Shown: positions 1 through 9,627 of the stretch, one piece after another
Layout: the number at the start of each line of letters is the position of its first letter
How positions within the stretch are numbered: position 1 is the first letter of the stretch
From: Chara braunii
Taxonomy: Eukaryota > Streptophyta > Charophyceae > Charales > Characeae
DNA length: 29,348 bases
NCBI GenBank assembly: GCA_003427395.1
Contig: BFEA01000140.1
Coordinates: 1,309,982-1,339,329, forward strand
Direction: 5' to 3'
Translations under genes and position numbers: made by a program
Notes under the pieces: generated by a model
Database searches by the model: none
Told to the model about the DNA's origin: nothing
Seen by the model: only the letters and a program-made list of their open reading frames with translations

Positions 1-24
1 CCCCCCCCCCCCCCCCCCCCCCCC
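1..24. repeat. Poly-C run at window edge
   Basis: The window opens with 24 consecutive C. No telomere-like repeat or other structure is attached to it. It may be a genuine homopolymer or an artefact of a contig or gap edge; the sequence alone cannot tell. Confidence 0.7.
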
Positions 25-739
25 ATCTAGACACCTCGGCCAGTAGCAAGAGTCCCCCGTTTCATCCGGGTGGTTCAACCCCCACGGCCAAAAATCCTCT
101 ACTCTGATCGGCGTCCGACGTACGGAGCGCCGCGCAGGGCGTGAGGTTGCGCATCACACGCTGGCCCCGGTTTCCAGCATCTCGGGTATCCCCTTTTCTT
201 TTTGTCTTATGTTCATTTTCCATATCTTCTGTGTGATTCCTCATAAGGGACGCCAAGCCTAGTTCTCAGCACGTTTTGCTCCCCACGAATAGATTGGAGC
301 CTTGGTTAAAGAAAAGAAAAGGACAGAAAAGGCCCTAAGCTTCGAAAGTATGAACTCATTACCTGGTGATTCTTATAGCAGGTAATCCGCATAAGCTAAG
401 TTGTTAGGGGACGTTTTACCATTGGCAAAAAACAGAGTACATCGACACACAAACACGAGCCTCGGTGGCATCAGGTATCTCTAAGGAACGTGTGCAGCAG
501 CCGATGTTCCACCCAGATGAGTAGATCTAACTCAAAGCAACTTTACCTCTATTGCAGACAATGAAGCACTCTTGAGATGAGCCCATTCAACAATGAAACG
601 GTCTTACCTCTACAGCAAGCAACATGGAGCACAATAGATTCATTATTTCAGTTTACTGAGTATCTTTACTTCAGTTTTTTTGGGGGTACCCTTTTTATTC
701 GTGTGCTTGCAACTTGACGTTTCCTATGCCTCTCAGGTA
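25..739. other. Flank without recognised gene; two repeat scraps
   Basis: I see no convincing gene here. Positions 135-158 match the extreme 3' end of element A's 3' LTR (15361-15384) at 23 of 24 bases, so a decayed end of another LTR copy may lie here. Positions 270-300 match the LINE remnant at 19023-19053 at 28 of 31 bases, same orientation. The rest is mixed sequence with no long open frame of protein-like composition. CAGGTA at 734-739 abuts the 5' LTR of element A and recurs just at the 3' edge of the element. Confidence 0.5.
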
Positions 740-1441
740 TGTGACGAACCACTTCCCGACCTCGTGCTATCTTCCGTACCCCTTTTTTTCTGTATCATAC
801 CGCCCCCCTCGAACCCCCGTCGCTTTTCTTGATTTTAGGCAGCTTGTTTGGGCCTCCATTTTTTCAGAAGTTCTATTGATTATTGGAATTCTGCTTTTTG
901 TAATTCGGGAAAGACACGGGAAATTACGCGCGCCTTAGCGAGCGCACTGAGAATCGGGCTCGACAGTTAGGAATTACGGAATAAGTGGAGACCGACGTAT
1001 CTTTTTCCTTGCATGAATGTTCTCGGGTACGTCGGAGAAAGCTCTAGGAATTTTGTGAGAGTACGGATAGGCATAAGACTTTCTTTTCCCGCGTCGACTT
1101 TCGCGCGCGGATATGGTGATTTCAATTTTTGAATTGGTGTAGGACATAGGTAAGCTGTAACTGTTTTGGTGCCTTTTTCTCTTGTTCTCGGCACCACTCA
1201 TGCGAGTTTCTTCCTCCTTATTTCCCACACCATCCTTCCCCCACACTCTCTCCTCTCTCTTCCCCCTCTTCTCCTTCTCCTGTCGCAACTGTTTTTCCCT
1301 CTCTGCTTTTTGCGCGTCTGCTTCCCTTTCTTGATCGTCTGAATCTTGGACCCGTCTGGCGCTGCTTTTCGCGCCTCGTCTCTTTTCGCCCATCAACCTT
1401 GGCTCACGAAGCCCGGTTGATCCTCCGATCACCCCGGCTCA

Positions 1442-1496
1442 CCAATCAGACGCGTTGAGTAAGAGGATCTTCCTATTGCGCGACGAATCTGATTGG
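1442..1496 (+). promoter_or_regulatory. Paired CCAAT / inverted CCAAT boxes in U3
   Basis: CCAAT at 1442-1446 and ATTGG at 1492-1496 start exactly 50 bp apart. The same pair with the same 50-bp spacing occurs in element A's 3' LTR (12786-12790, 12836-12840) and in element B's LTR (20901-20905, 20951-20955), although the sequence between them differs. It lies about 120-170 bp upstream of the TATA box, a position typical for NF-Y-type sites. Function is inferred from conservation and position. Confidence 0.6.
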
Positions 1497-1616
1497 TCAA
1501 CCATTGGGTTCTGAAGGATCAACATGGCTTCCCTTGAGCACCCTTCGCTGAACCTTCTCTCCTTACACCTCGATCTCCCCTCTGACTCTTCCCCCGTCTA
1601 TCTCATTTCTCGCAAC

Positions 1617-1624
1617 TATAAATT
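1617..1624 (+). promoter_or_regulatory. TATA box of 5' LTR (TATAAATT)
   Basis: TATAAATT within the context CGCAACTATAAA is kept in every LTR copy: 12961-12968 and 13568-13575 in the 3' LTR, 21095-21101 in element B and 17643-17649 in the diverged fragment. Transcription would start roughly 30 bp downstream, leaving an unusually long (about 1.8 kb) R-U5 and leader ahead of gag. Confidence 0.65.
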
Positions 1625-1672
1625 CCGCAAACGCGTCTGCAAACCTCTCTTATGTTTTCCACTCGCAAGCCA

Positions 1673-1685
1673 GCTTCCGGGAAGC
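1673..1685 (+). promoter_or_regulatory. Conserved 13-bp palindrome downstream of TATA
   Basis: GCTTCCGGGAAGC is a perfect inverted repeat around one central base, about 55 bp after the TATA box. It is kept in element A's 3' LTR (13624-13636) and in element B (21151-21163), followed by the shared sequence AGTGGCTAGG. In the diverged fragment (near 17690) it is altered. It may be a downstream promoter element or the foot of an RNA hairpin near the cap site. Confidence 0.45.
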
Positions 1686-2661
1686 AGTGGCTAGGTGATG
1701 CGTTTGGTGCGAATCGAAAAGTCCTGTCGGGCTGACTGTAGTCTGGTCGGCTGTGCGCTTGATCGCCACGACGGACTGTGCGATCCGGGCGAGCCGAGTC
1801 GAGTCTGCGTCAGGGAGGTGACAATCGCAGTGGCGGAAGTTAACACTCGACGACTTGGATCGCCGTTGCGGGTATGAGGATTTGTGATTGGAGTTGAGTG
1901 GATGATTGGCTTGGGGCCATATTGGAATTTTACTGCGAATGCGCCTTTAATGCAGATCATTTTTCTGGTGTGAGTTCATGGCTGTGAAGTCGAATGCTCT
2001 CTTGTCGAACTCTGGTGTCTTCCGTCTCGGCTTTGCTCGTCTATCCCGCCCATCTTTCTCTTTCTCTCTCTCTCTCTCCCTCTCTGACTTGAATGACGAT
2101 GTGTTGTGGGCTTGTCCCTCTCTTGCGAACCAAAGTGAACTCTCGAGAGTTCTCGCGCGAAAGAACTTCTTTCGGAACTCTTCCATTAGTTTCCTGGGTA
2201 ATCCCAAGATGTCGAGAACTTAATTCTCTTGTCTTGTGAATGGTGGATGCGTGTGTGCAATCCCTCGGTTGATTTCTGACCTGTGCACCCTTGTCATTTT
2301 CGCACCTTCCACAGTGGATGTATGCAGAGAAATGCTTGTATTCTTGCGTTGATTAGACCCCGAGTTCAATGGGATTTTGTTCGAGAATGCAAGAGTGTTT
2401 AGATTTGTCGTTCAGAATACACTGCACATGCCATCTGCCTTATGTTGCATAACAACTTTGAAAAAGCTAGGCGCCTCGTGTTTTGCTGATCTGGTCTACT
2501 GAAACTGGGTCAAGGATTGGTCGCTCGGAACTCCCACTCGGTTAATGCATGGGATGCTCCTCCCGTGACCAAAGGAAGAAAGATACTAATTAGTCCTTCT
2601 TCAATCGTACTTTTTGATGACGTCTCAAGGATTAAGTGTAAACTCTGTTTGATAGATTGAT

Positions 2662-3201
2662 ATGTGGACTAACGGCCGCTCCTTTATCGGGCGCCAGCCT
2701 TCCGTATCGCCCTCGCCGACGCGCCCCTTCCCCTACGACGAGGAAAGGACACGTGTATGCAAGTGGGACGTACGGAAAGCTGTTGCACGCATCGGCGGAC
2801 AATACTATTTCCCTCTTGAAAATCGTTGTTCCGGGTTCGTGGATGCGGGCTTTGTCATCATCGACACGCACTTTCCCCCCTACTCAGTATTGTTGCCATT
2901 TAACGAGTTGATCGTCATTCCGTGGACGGCAGTGGCGCCCTACTGGCCAAGAACCCTGTGCACTGATTGCCAGCGTTTCGATCGTTACGAATCGAAGGGC
3001 TTCCACTACTGGATACGGAGTGAGGACGAGCACAAGGAAAGATCCATGCGACTGAGACCATCCACGTCAGACTCAGAACTGACCAACGAGCGACGTCGGG
3101 ACTTAAGACGGAAACGGGATACGCGGAGTGTGCCGAAGCCCTTCCGCTCTAAACGAAGATCCGTAGCACGGTGGGAAGCTCGACAATACTTTTTGGATTG
3201 A
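2662..3201 (+). CDS. LTR-encoded basic protein, unknown function (179 aa, intact)
   Basis: An ATG-started, uninterrupted 179-codon frame sits inside the 5' LTR, downstream of the promoter and upstream of PBS and gag. I do not recognise a family. Visible features: a central part rich in W, F, Y and P, a CX2C pair (LCTDC, near residue 93-97), an acidic SEDEH segment near 115, and a strongly basic C-terminal third with clusters such as RRDLRRKR and RSKRR, suggestive of nucleic-acid binding or nuclear localisation. Compared with the element B copy, about 102 aligned codons show roughly 30 synonymous against 17 replacement changes and no indel, which indicates past selection on the protein. It would be the first open frame in the full-length transcript. 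Whether it is translated from that RNA, from a spliced RNA, or only from the 5' copy is unknown. Confidence 0.7.
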   Translation: MWTNGRSFIGRQPSVSPSPTRPFPYDEERTRVCKWDVRKAVARIGGQYYFPLENRCSGFVDAGFVIIDTHFPPYSVLLPFNELIVIPWTAVAPYWPRTLCTDCQRFDRYESKGFHYWIRSEDEHKERSMRLRPSTSDSELTNERRRDLRRKRDTRSVPKPFRSKRRSVARWEARQYFLD

Positions 3202-3423
3202 ATTTGGATTTTTCTCTTTTCGTGCCGTGCCCGCGCGCGCATTCTGCGACGAGCGAAAACAACCGACTTACTTCGTCGGGCCAACACGGGGGATTTCAGT
3301 TCTGTTTGTGTCCCCACACTCAATTTTCCAAAAATCCTTGGCACACCCCATCTTGCTGTTTTTCCTGGGCCTTCATTACGCACCTTTAGCACTCCGAACG
3401 AAAGAAAGCACAGGGCGTGAGGT

Positions 3424-3436
3424 TGGTATCGGAGCC
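3424..3436 (+). other. Primer-binding site, initiator Met tRNA-like
   Basis: TGGTATCGGAGCC follows the 5' LTR. It differs at one base from TGGTATCAGAGCC, the complement of the 3' end of plant initiator-Met tRNA, which primes minus-strand synthesis in many plant LTR elements. Element B has the identical sequence at the equivalent place, so the variant base is a family trait rather than private decay. Confidence 0.8.
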
Positions 3437-3553
3437 GACACGTGTCGGTTTTGATGATAGGAAGTCGAGCTGGCGAGAGGTAGAAGAAGTCCTCAACTTG
3501 CTCGTCGAAATCGCCCAGTGACCAGATCTAGATCTGGTGCGGCTATACCTGCT

Positions 3554-4926
3554 ATGCCAGTGGCAGACGGTAACGCAGCGCCCCCCATGTTAATTGTTAG
3601 TATTCCCGCCCCTTTTCCTTTCTTTCCTAATCACACCCACCCCGAAGCTTGGTTGGAAGCCGTAGAAGCGCAAGGGTATGGCGTGGGAGATCTCCCCCGC
3701 GTCCTCACCTTGCTGCTTCGCAACACACCACATGATTGGCTTAGGAAACACACGTGGGTAGACTGGAACACCTTTAGGCAAGCCTTCCTGGCTAGCGAAG
3801 ACGCCGCCTGGTATGTGCTCAAGACTCGCCCACAAGGACCAGGGGAATTGTTGCCCAACTTCGTGGATCAATTTCAAACTACGTTAGACAAATCAGGGCG
3901 CGATGAAAAGTCCACCCGAGATTTGTTCATCGATCATATACGAAGTCCGACGTTAAAAGGTAAATTGCAGAAAAAGGTCCCCCCTAAAATGCACGAGCTA
4001 TCCGCTATCATCGCTTAGGCACTTGAGTTGGACCTGACGAATACCAAGAAATATATCAGTCAGGGAGACGAAGACATTACGAACACGATCCAAGATGTCG
4101 CGGCGAAAAGACGATCGTGGTTGCGAGCGGTGGAACGTTTCTACCCTCGGCCTGATCATGACCTTCCCGAAGGGGCTGCCTCTGATATTCCGTCAGTTCC
4201 TTCTCCTCCGTCCCTCTCAATGAGTCAACAGGTAGCAACGGTTAAACCCATAAGCTCCCAAAATTCCTTCCCTATGGCCATAACAAACATGCACCTAGCA
4301 CAGATGATCCATACAGCTACCACCAAACAATCAGAATGGATGAGTAACCTGGTCCAGATGCAGTCGGCTCACATGGATCAAATGGAACAGATAATGAACA
4401 GATTAGTTAAGCCCAACCTGGCTCCTGCTCGACCTGCCCCTGCATCGTTCTCGCTTTTGCCTGCTCCGCCTGCACCCGGACATGCACAACAGGTCCATCA
4501 CACAACCAACCTGGTAGGGAAAATCGAGTGTTTCAACTGCAAACGGCCTGGGCATTTTGCCAGGGACTGCTCGCAGTCGAAACAAAATCAACCCCCACCT
4601 GTTGCAGCCCCCGTAGCTTTGAATCAAGGACGAGTGGCCGCACTAATGGATACGGCCCGAAGCGAGGGGATCGTTGCGTACACCCCTGAGCTCCCTTCCC
4701 CCTCCATGGCAGTTGCATCGACCTCGGGAATTTCTTCCTCCGACGATGTTGACGTGGTCGATACGCTCGAATACCTTCATCTCGCTAGAATGATCGGAGC
4801 AATCCGACCAGCTGAGGACGATTTTGAATGGGTCGAACGCGAATCTAACCCTGGACCACAGTTTCGGACGGGCGAAATCGATGTCCTACGAACGCTTAAG
4901 CAGCTGGACATTCGTGTTCCGGTCCT
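3554..4926 (+). pseudogene. gag: Gag of element A (nonsense at 4016, frameshift near 4926)
   Basis: Structural protein that packages element RNA. The first in-frame ATG is at 3554; similarity to element B begins slightly upstream (about 3503), so the true start could be non-ATG or spliced. A retrotransposon-gag type domain (HPEAWLEAVE..., then W-rich helices and DFVDQF-like segments) covers roughly residues 30-155. TAG at 4016-4018 interrupts it where B has AAA. The frame then continues through a P/S/Q-rich linker to a CCHC knuckle at residues 326-339. A single-base deletion around 4926, relative to B, moves the following protease into the next frame. In the ancestor Gag and the PR-RT-RH part formed one continuous frame. 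Confidence 0.85.
4529..4570 (+). other. Gag CCHC zinc knuckle (intact)
   Basis: The encoded CFNCKRPGHFARDC fits CX2CX4HX4C exactly, the RNA-binding nucleocapsid knuckle of retroelement Gag. It follows a proline-rich linker. The element B copy has lost the histidine. Confidence 0.95.
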
Positions 4927-5529
4927 GTGGGGCATTTGCTCACCATATCCGAAGCAGCGAATGACAAACTGCTGCAACAATGTCAGAAAAATCAAAAGCG
5001 TTTTACGTACCAATGCATATAACGGATGTTGAAGAAGAAAAAGGAAGAAGGAGCGGAGGATGTTGCATCGCCTGAACCCGAAGATGGTGAACCCGAAGCA
5101 GCGCGAGTAGCTGCAATTTCTCTAGCAGAGAAAGATCACTTCGTGAGAGCTCGACCGGTGTTATGGAAAAGTGCTGAATGTGATTGCGAGGTATGTGGCA
5201 AACCTTTTAACGCCCTCATTGATACCGGCTCCTCTGCGGTCGCCATATCATTAGACACCGTAAAGAGAACGGGACGACTCAATTCGATTCTCCCTCAATC
5301 TGGCAAGAACCAATACGTCTCTGCCGACGAGGAAGCAATGAATATTGTAGGAGTCATCGAGAATGTGGCCGTGAAAGTTGGACGAGTACATGTCCTCGTT
5401 AACGCTTTAGTCATAGATGTGCACTCATATTCCGTATTGTTGGGACTGCCTTGCGCAATGGCGGTAGGTGCCCGCCTGCATTTCGATTCCAAGCAGTCGG
5501 TTCTCACACAAACAGGAGGAAAGCCTTAG
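4927..5529 (+). pseudogene. Aspartic protease region of element A
   Basis: The frame after the deletion runs through a conserved D/E/K-rich linker, interrupted by TAA at 5020-5022 (CAA in B), into a retropepsin-like domain. The catalytic motif ALIDTGSSA lies at 5212-5238, with DTG at 5221-5229, and a second hydrophobic strand VLLGLP follows about 70 residues later, as in retroviral-type proteases. TAG at 5527-5529, where B has CAG, ends this stretch. The protease would cleave the Gag-Pol polyprotein inside the particle. Confidence 0.85.
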
Positions 5530-6546
5530 ACAGTTTCATTGCGAGTTTCAACCCGAATAGTAAAAAAAAGTCCTAATCCTGCTCGGATAGGGATGATTCA
5601 AGGTCCTAATCACGAGGAATCTTCATCCCCGGATAACAGTAGCGGATTCGAAGAACAGGAATGCGAGGAAGAGATGCCTAGCAAGAGTGAATGGAAACAC
5701 TTGGTCAAACTCTTCGAGCACGAAACCCCCGAGGAATTTCGGATGGTCCCCAGAGGCGCCCGAACCTTTCACGCGAGTCTGGAAGGGAGCGCGCTCACCC
5801 CCATGGAAACCCAGGTCAGTCCTTCAACCTTTCTTGGAGAGCCCATCCTGCAAATATCTGACCTGGCAGACGATTTGGAACCCCCTCGCACCTTGTACGA
5901 GGGAACACTTCCTCTACGAGCACGTTATCAACAGGTGAAACAATACCTGGATGTTTCTGTTTCCCCTACAAGATCATTACTTATAACAGGAGCGACCATC
6001 GCTTTGATTACATAAGAAGCCGAAGCTCTTGTCAACGATGTGCCCGATCTAATGCAGAAAATCGTGGATCTAACATGACTAGTAACAGTGGAAGAAACCT
6101 CCGCTGATTCGGAAACTGACGCCAAAGCTAAAAAGACCGAGATGACTAGCCTTGCTGAATCCCAGATGATCGCGATTGTATTTTCTGTCCGCACTAGCAA
6201 CTCTATTTTCTCTAGCGTCCATGACCGACGGGATCGACCTGATGAGTCAATCGACATACCCCTGGAGATACCGGATCAACCGACCGTTACCCTGCCGACC
6301 CACGTCCCCCTGGAATTCCGACGATTACTAATTAATGACTTGAATGGGTACGTGGAGGTATTAAGTGTGCGTGATAACGATATCGGACTGTCCAACGTGA
6401 TTGAGCATGCCATCCTTATAGGAGATCATCCGCCCATTAGCTGCGTCCCTTATCGATACTCGTCAGCCCAACGGGCGACCGCGTTTCAGCGAATCAAGGA
6501 ATTTGAGGCTAATGGATGGATCGAACCTGCAATAGGACCTTGGTAG
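5530..6546 (+). pseudogene. Protease-RT linker of element A with three nonsense codons
   Basis: The same frame as the protease continues through about 340 codons of acidic, S/T-rich linker into the N-terminal end of RT (…GWIEPAIGPW). Stops at 6013-6015 (TAA, CAA in B), 6076-6078 (TGA) and 6544-6546 (TAG) break it. Between them the frame aligns with B 24903-25917. No separate domain is recognised in the linker. Confidence 0.7.
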
Positions 6547-7260
6547 TTTCCTGTAGTAATCGTGCCTAAAAAGGCCGGAGGGATTCGCATACGCATCGAT
6601 TATCGAAAGTTGAATGATATCACGATCAAAGATGTGTATCCCCTTCCCCGGATTGATGAGTTGTTGGATGCGATTGGGAGTGCTCGATTTTTCAGTAAGT
6701 TTGATGTCCGACATGGGTTTCATCATCTTCTTGTTCGAGAGGAGGACCGTCCGAAAACGGCGTTTGTGCTGTTTGAAGGAACTTGGCAATGGGTTCGATG
6801 TCCGATGGGCATCTGCAATGCTCCAGCAACTTTCCAGTGAGCCATGAATATGGCTTTTCAAAACTTTGTGCGGAAGACACGACTGGCGCAGAGCAGTATC
6901 AATTACTGTGTAATCGTGTATATAGATGATATTCTGGTATATTCGAGTTCCTACGAGGGGCATATGCAACACATCGAGTGAACGCTACACGCTTTGAGAG
7001 ATGCTGGTTTCAAGGTGGCGCTTGAGAAGTGTCAGTTTTTTCTCACCACTATTTCCTTCCTGGGACACGTGGTGACCGACCAGGGACTCAGACCGGAACC
7101 GCAAAAGGTGGCAGCAGTGAGAGACGCGCCTGTGCCCACGACTATCACGCAAGTTCGCGCCTTTTTGGGCCTGGCCTCGTACTACCGAAGGTTTATTAAG
7201 GGCTTCGCGGCTATTGCGGGTCCCCTTACAAATCTGATAAAAAAGGATCAGCCGTTGATT
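6547..7260 (+). pseudogene. Reverse transcriptase of element A
   Basis: RNA-dependent DNA polymerase. The motifs run in order: GGIRIRIDYRKLND, YPLPRIDELLD, FSKFDVRHGFHHL with the first catalytic Asp at 6703-6705, the TAFVLFEGTWQW / CPMGICNAPATFQ block, YIDD at 6919-6930, and LGHVVT. Catalytic residues are all present, unlike element B, but TGA at 6838-6840 (from CGR) and TGA at 6979-6981 (TGG in B) truncate it. Family order and motif wording match Ty3/gypsy pol. Confidence 0.92.
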
Positions 7261-7821
7261 TGGACGCCAGAGTGTGATCGAGCGTTCTCGGAACTCAAGG
7301 CAACCCTCATTTCGGCTCCGGTTCTTATAAGGCCAAATCCTGGGAAGCCTTTTGCCCTCATCACGGACTGGCAACCGGAGGCAATCTCGGCGATCTTGGC
7401 CCAGGTGGGACCCGACGGACTCGAATGCATGGTCGAATACGCGTCTAAATCGGTGCCTGCCTGCAAACGCAACTACGCCGCCCCGACCAGAGAATGTTAT
7501 GCGGCTCTGTGGGGAATCAGCCACTTTCGAGCTTATCTGTATGGACGGAAGTTCACATTGGTCACCGATCATGAGCCATTATTAGCCCTAAAGAAATTGA
7601 AGGATTACTCGAGAATGATTGGGAGATGGGCGACAGTGCTACAGAGCATGGACTTTGACATTCGTCATCGGACGCACGAGAGGCACGGGAATGCTGACGG
7701 GTTGACACGACTGCATCGACCCGAGAAGGTCCTCAAGAGTGAGGAGGTGAATCCGTGGAACGAGCTGAAGGAGGAGAACGAACCGAGATACAGACAAGTG
7801 GAAATTCTGTCGAAAGAGTGA
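7261..7821 (+). pseudogene. RNase H domain of element A (locally open)
   Basis: The reading frame is open from 6994 to the TGA at 7819-7821, but it belongs to a polyprotein broken upstream. After the RT connection (PLIWTPECDRAF) come the RNase H motifs: FALITDW, EYASKSV, CYAALWGISHFRAYLYG, TDHEPLLAL (Asp at 7567-7569) and a HERHGNADGLTRL block. The terminal stop is shared by position with element B (TAA there), so this is the natural end of the Gag-PR-RT-RH frame and integrase is not in frame with it. Confidence 0.9.
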
Positions 7822-7889
7822 GTGACATGTAGCTTCGCTCTGCCCTCTCTGCAGCCCTGCTCACTCTCTCTTTCTCCTCCTCTCTCATC
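7822..7889 (+). promoter_or_regulatory. Pyrimidine-rich spacer with acceptor-like AG before integrase ATG
   Basis: These 68 nt separate the RNase H stop from the integrase ATG. They contain a pyrimidine run ending in CTCTCTGCAG (AG at 7853-7854), then more pyrimidines up to TCATCATGACTAC. Element B has a 70-nt spacer of the same kind with AG at 27168-27169. This resembles a 3' splice acceptor, so integrase may come from a spliced RNA. No splice product is visible from sequence alone. Confidence 0.4.
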
Positions 7890-9627
7890 ATGACTACCCC
7901 ACCTGTCTCTATGACCCCTTCTTCCCCTGCTGATTCCGGCCCTCTCGCCAGCTCGGCCTTCTTTGCCACCCTTCCCGACAGATTCTGCTATTTTTGCACG
8001 TGTATCACATGGGTCTATGGGGTGAATTGTCATCCTTTTGAAACCAGATTCATTGAGTGGGTGAACTGTGCCACGTGTGTCATTCGTGCACACGGTGCAT
8101 GTGTTCGGTACTGAACAGATAGCAAGGAATGGAAATGTCCTCTGTGTAGAATGGACAAACTGCCCACTGAGGTTCGATTCGAGGCTGCCCGTACGGACGG
8201 TCCAGAATACGGCGAGAAATACCGACGAGCAGAGGTCTGGACAGATAAAATCCTATTGGCTAAGCTGGCTGGGTTACCATTGGATCATCTCACTAAGCAC
8301 GACAGACGTCGGGTTACTGAGAGATCTCGGGATTACCGATGGATCAACGGTCACCTAGAAAAGCGTAAAACTGACGGACCGGGTTTGTGGCTGACGGTTC
8401 CTCATCCATTCCGGAAATATGATTGGACCCGATCTGCTCATGAAGAACAGGCTGCTCACTTCGCGATACGTGTCACGGAGGCAACTATAGATCAGAATCG
8501 ATGGTTCTGGTCTAATATACGGGACGATGTCAGATACGTAGTCGCCAGCTGTCTGGTCCGTGCCGATGATCGTGCCCCAATACGGGGACCAAACACGATA
8601 GTACCGACAGAAGTAGAGCGCCCTTTCCAGCGAGTCAGTATGGACACGACCGATATCGACATGCCACCTGGCCCAAACCGTTGCGAATATTCCATTCTTT
8701 TAGTTTTAATAGACCATTTTTCCAAATACATCGAAGTATACCCCTGCAAGACCCGTAAGGCCGCAGAGATAGCCACGTACATCGATCGGTTTCTCTATAC
8801 TCACCTAGATACGGAAGAAATTCTAACCGACAATGGGTCCGAGTTCAAAGGTGAGATAGAGGAATTACTTGCACGAAGAGGCATTACGCTTCGACACACG
8901 ACACACCACGTTTCCCACTCCAACGGGTTGGTCGAAAATGCCTATCGCATGATTAAGACTGCCCTTCGTAGAAATTTAGCGGCGAACGACACGCGTCCTT
9001 GACCCGAGATTGTATACCAAATTGTCGGAATTCACCGGGCCAACCCTCATGAATCCACGGGGTTCACCCCCTTTCAGCTTCGCACCAATAGCCTCCCATG
9101 CGTCTATTACCGGGGCAACTCGGAAATTGCCGAAGCAGGGGGTAGAGACACGCGTGCCGCCCTTAAGGCCAAGGCCAAAAGGTATGCCGATTTAATGGAG
9201 CGGGCCGTTCCAAAGCTAGCCCGAAAAAAGACAGAAAATGACCGATCTAGCCCACGGAAGACAAGTCCGTAGTTACGAGGCCCGACATGGGAACGCCGGT
9301 CCCCAACATCAATATAAATTAGGGGACCTGGTATAGGTACGTAAATGTGCACGCGGCCGGAAACTCGCTCCCAAGTTTTCTGGCTGTTTCCGCGTTGTCG
9401 AGCTCGGACCCAACGGTGCCAACACGGTGCGCATCGCGCCCGAGGCAAGCGCCAACCCTAGCTCCGTCCCCATCGTCCGCCACACTTCTTACATCCGTCT
9501 CCTCCCTCCCTCTGACATCCCTCCATCTCCCTCATCTGTTGAAGAAGAGGACGATGACAATCTAGTTCCCGCCTCGCTCTCTCCCTCCTGCTCCCCTCTT
9601 TCATCTTCTTCCCCGTCCTCGCTATGA
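7890..9627 (+). pseudogene. PHD-finger integrase of element A
   Basis: Inserts element cDNA into chromosomes. The start is ATG 7890, in the context kept by element B. Domains: an S/T/P-rich N-terminus, a PHD-type C4HC3 finger at 7986-8147, an HHCC region (HEEQAAHF; then CLVR where B has CLVC, so the zinc site is broken), a DDE core with LDTTD-like, TDNGSEF and SNGLVEN motifs, and a C-terminal part (KLAPKF..CFRVVELGPNG) resembling the GPY/F region. Nonsense codons at 8112-8114 (TGA, CGG in B) and 9000-9002 (TGA, TGG in B), a one-base insertion near 9230 and a further TAG at 9334-9336 disrupt it. The final frame ends with TGA 9625-9627, overlapping ORF3's ATG. Confidence 0.88.
7986..8147 (+). 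other. PHD-finger pattern in integrase N-terminus (copy A)
   Basis: The zinc-ligand series is CX2C, a long loop, CX2C, X4, H, X2, C, X11, CX2C, with a Trp two residues before the last pair. All eight ligands are kept despite a TGA at 8112-8114 between the sixth and seventh. The same pattern is complete in element B. Confidence 0.8.

Larger units (their letters stand above)
740..3423 (+). repeat. 5' LTR of element A
   Basis: It starts TGTGACGAACC and aligns along its length with 12082-15384, with 20137-22843 and, more weakly, with 16887-18178. It is about 2.7 kb, long for a gypsy LTR. It holds paired CCAAT boxes, a TATA box, a short palindrome and, unusually, a 179-codon open frame near its 3' end. 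The right boundary is set by the PBS at 3424. The last bases here differ from the end of the 3' LTR: both share a segment ending GGCGTGAGGTTG, but only the 3' LTR goes on to CGCTTCACA. Confidence 0.88.

Noticed and set aside
974-1432. 152-codon open frame on the minus strand in the 5' LTR
   Set aside because: Composed of low-complexity R/E/K-rich sequence antisense to CT-rich U3. It is broken in the other LTRs and overlaps the promoter region.
1691-1960. Short frames on both strands just after the TATA box
   Set aside because: Identical in the 3' LTR only because the nucleotide block is identical. They are not conserved in element B and probably belong to a structured leader.
6985-7572. 195-codon minus-strand frame over RNase H
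   Set aside because: Shadow of the conserved RT-RNase H coding strand. The sense frame has the family motifs.
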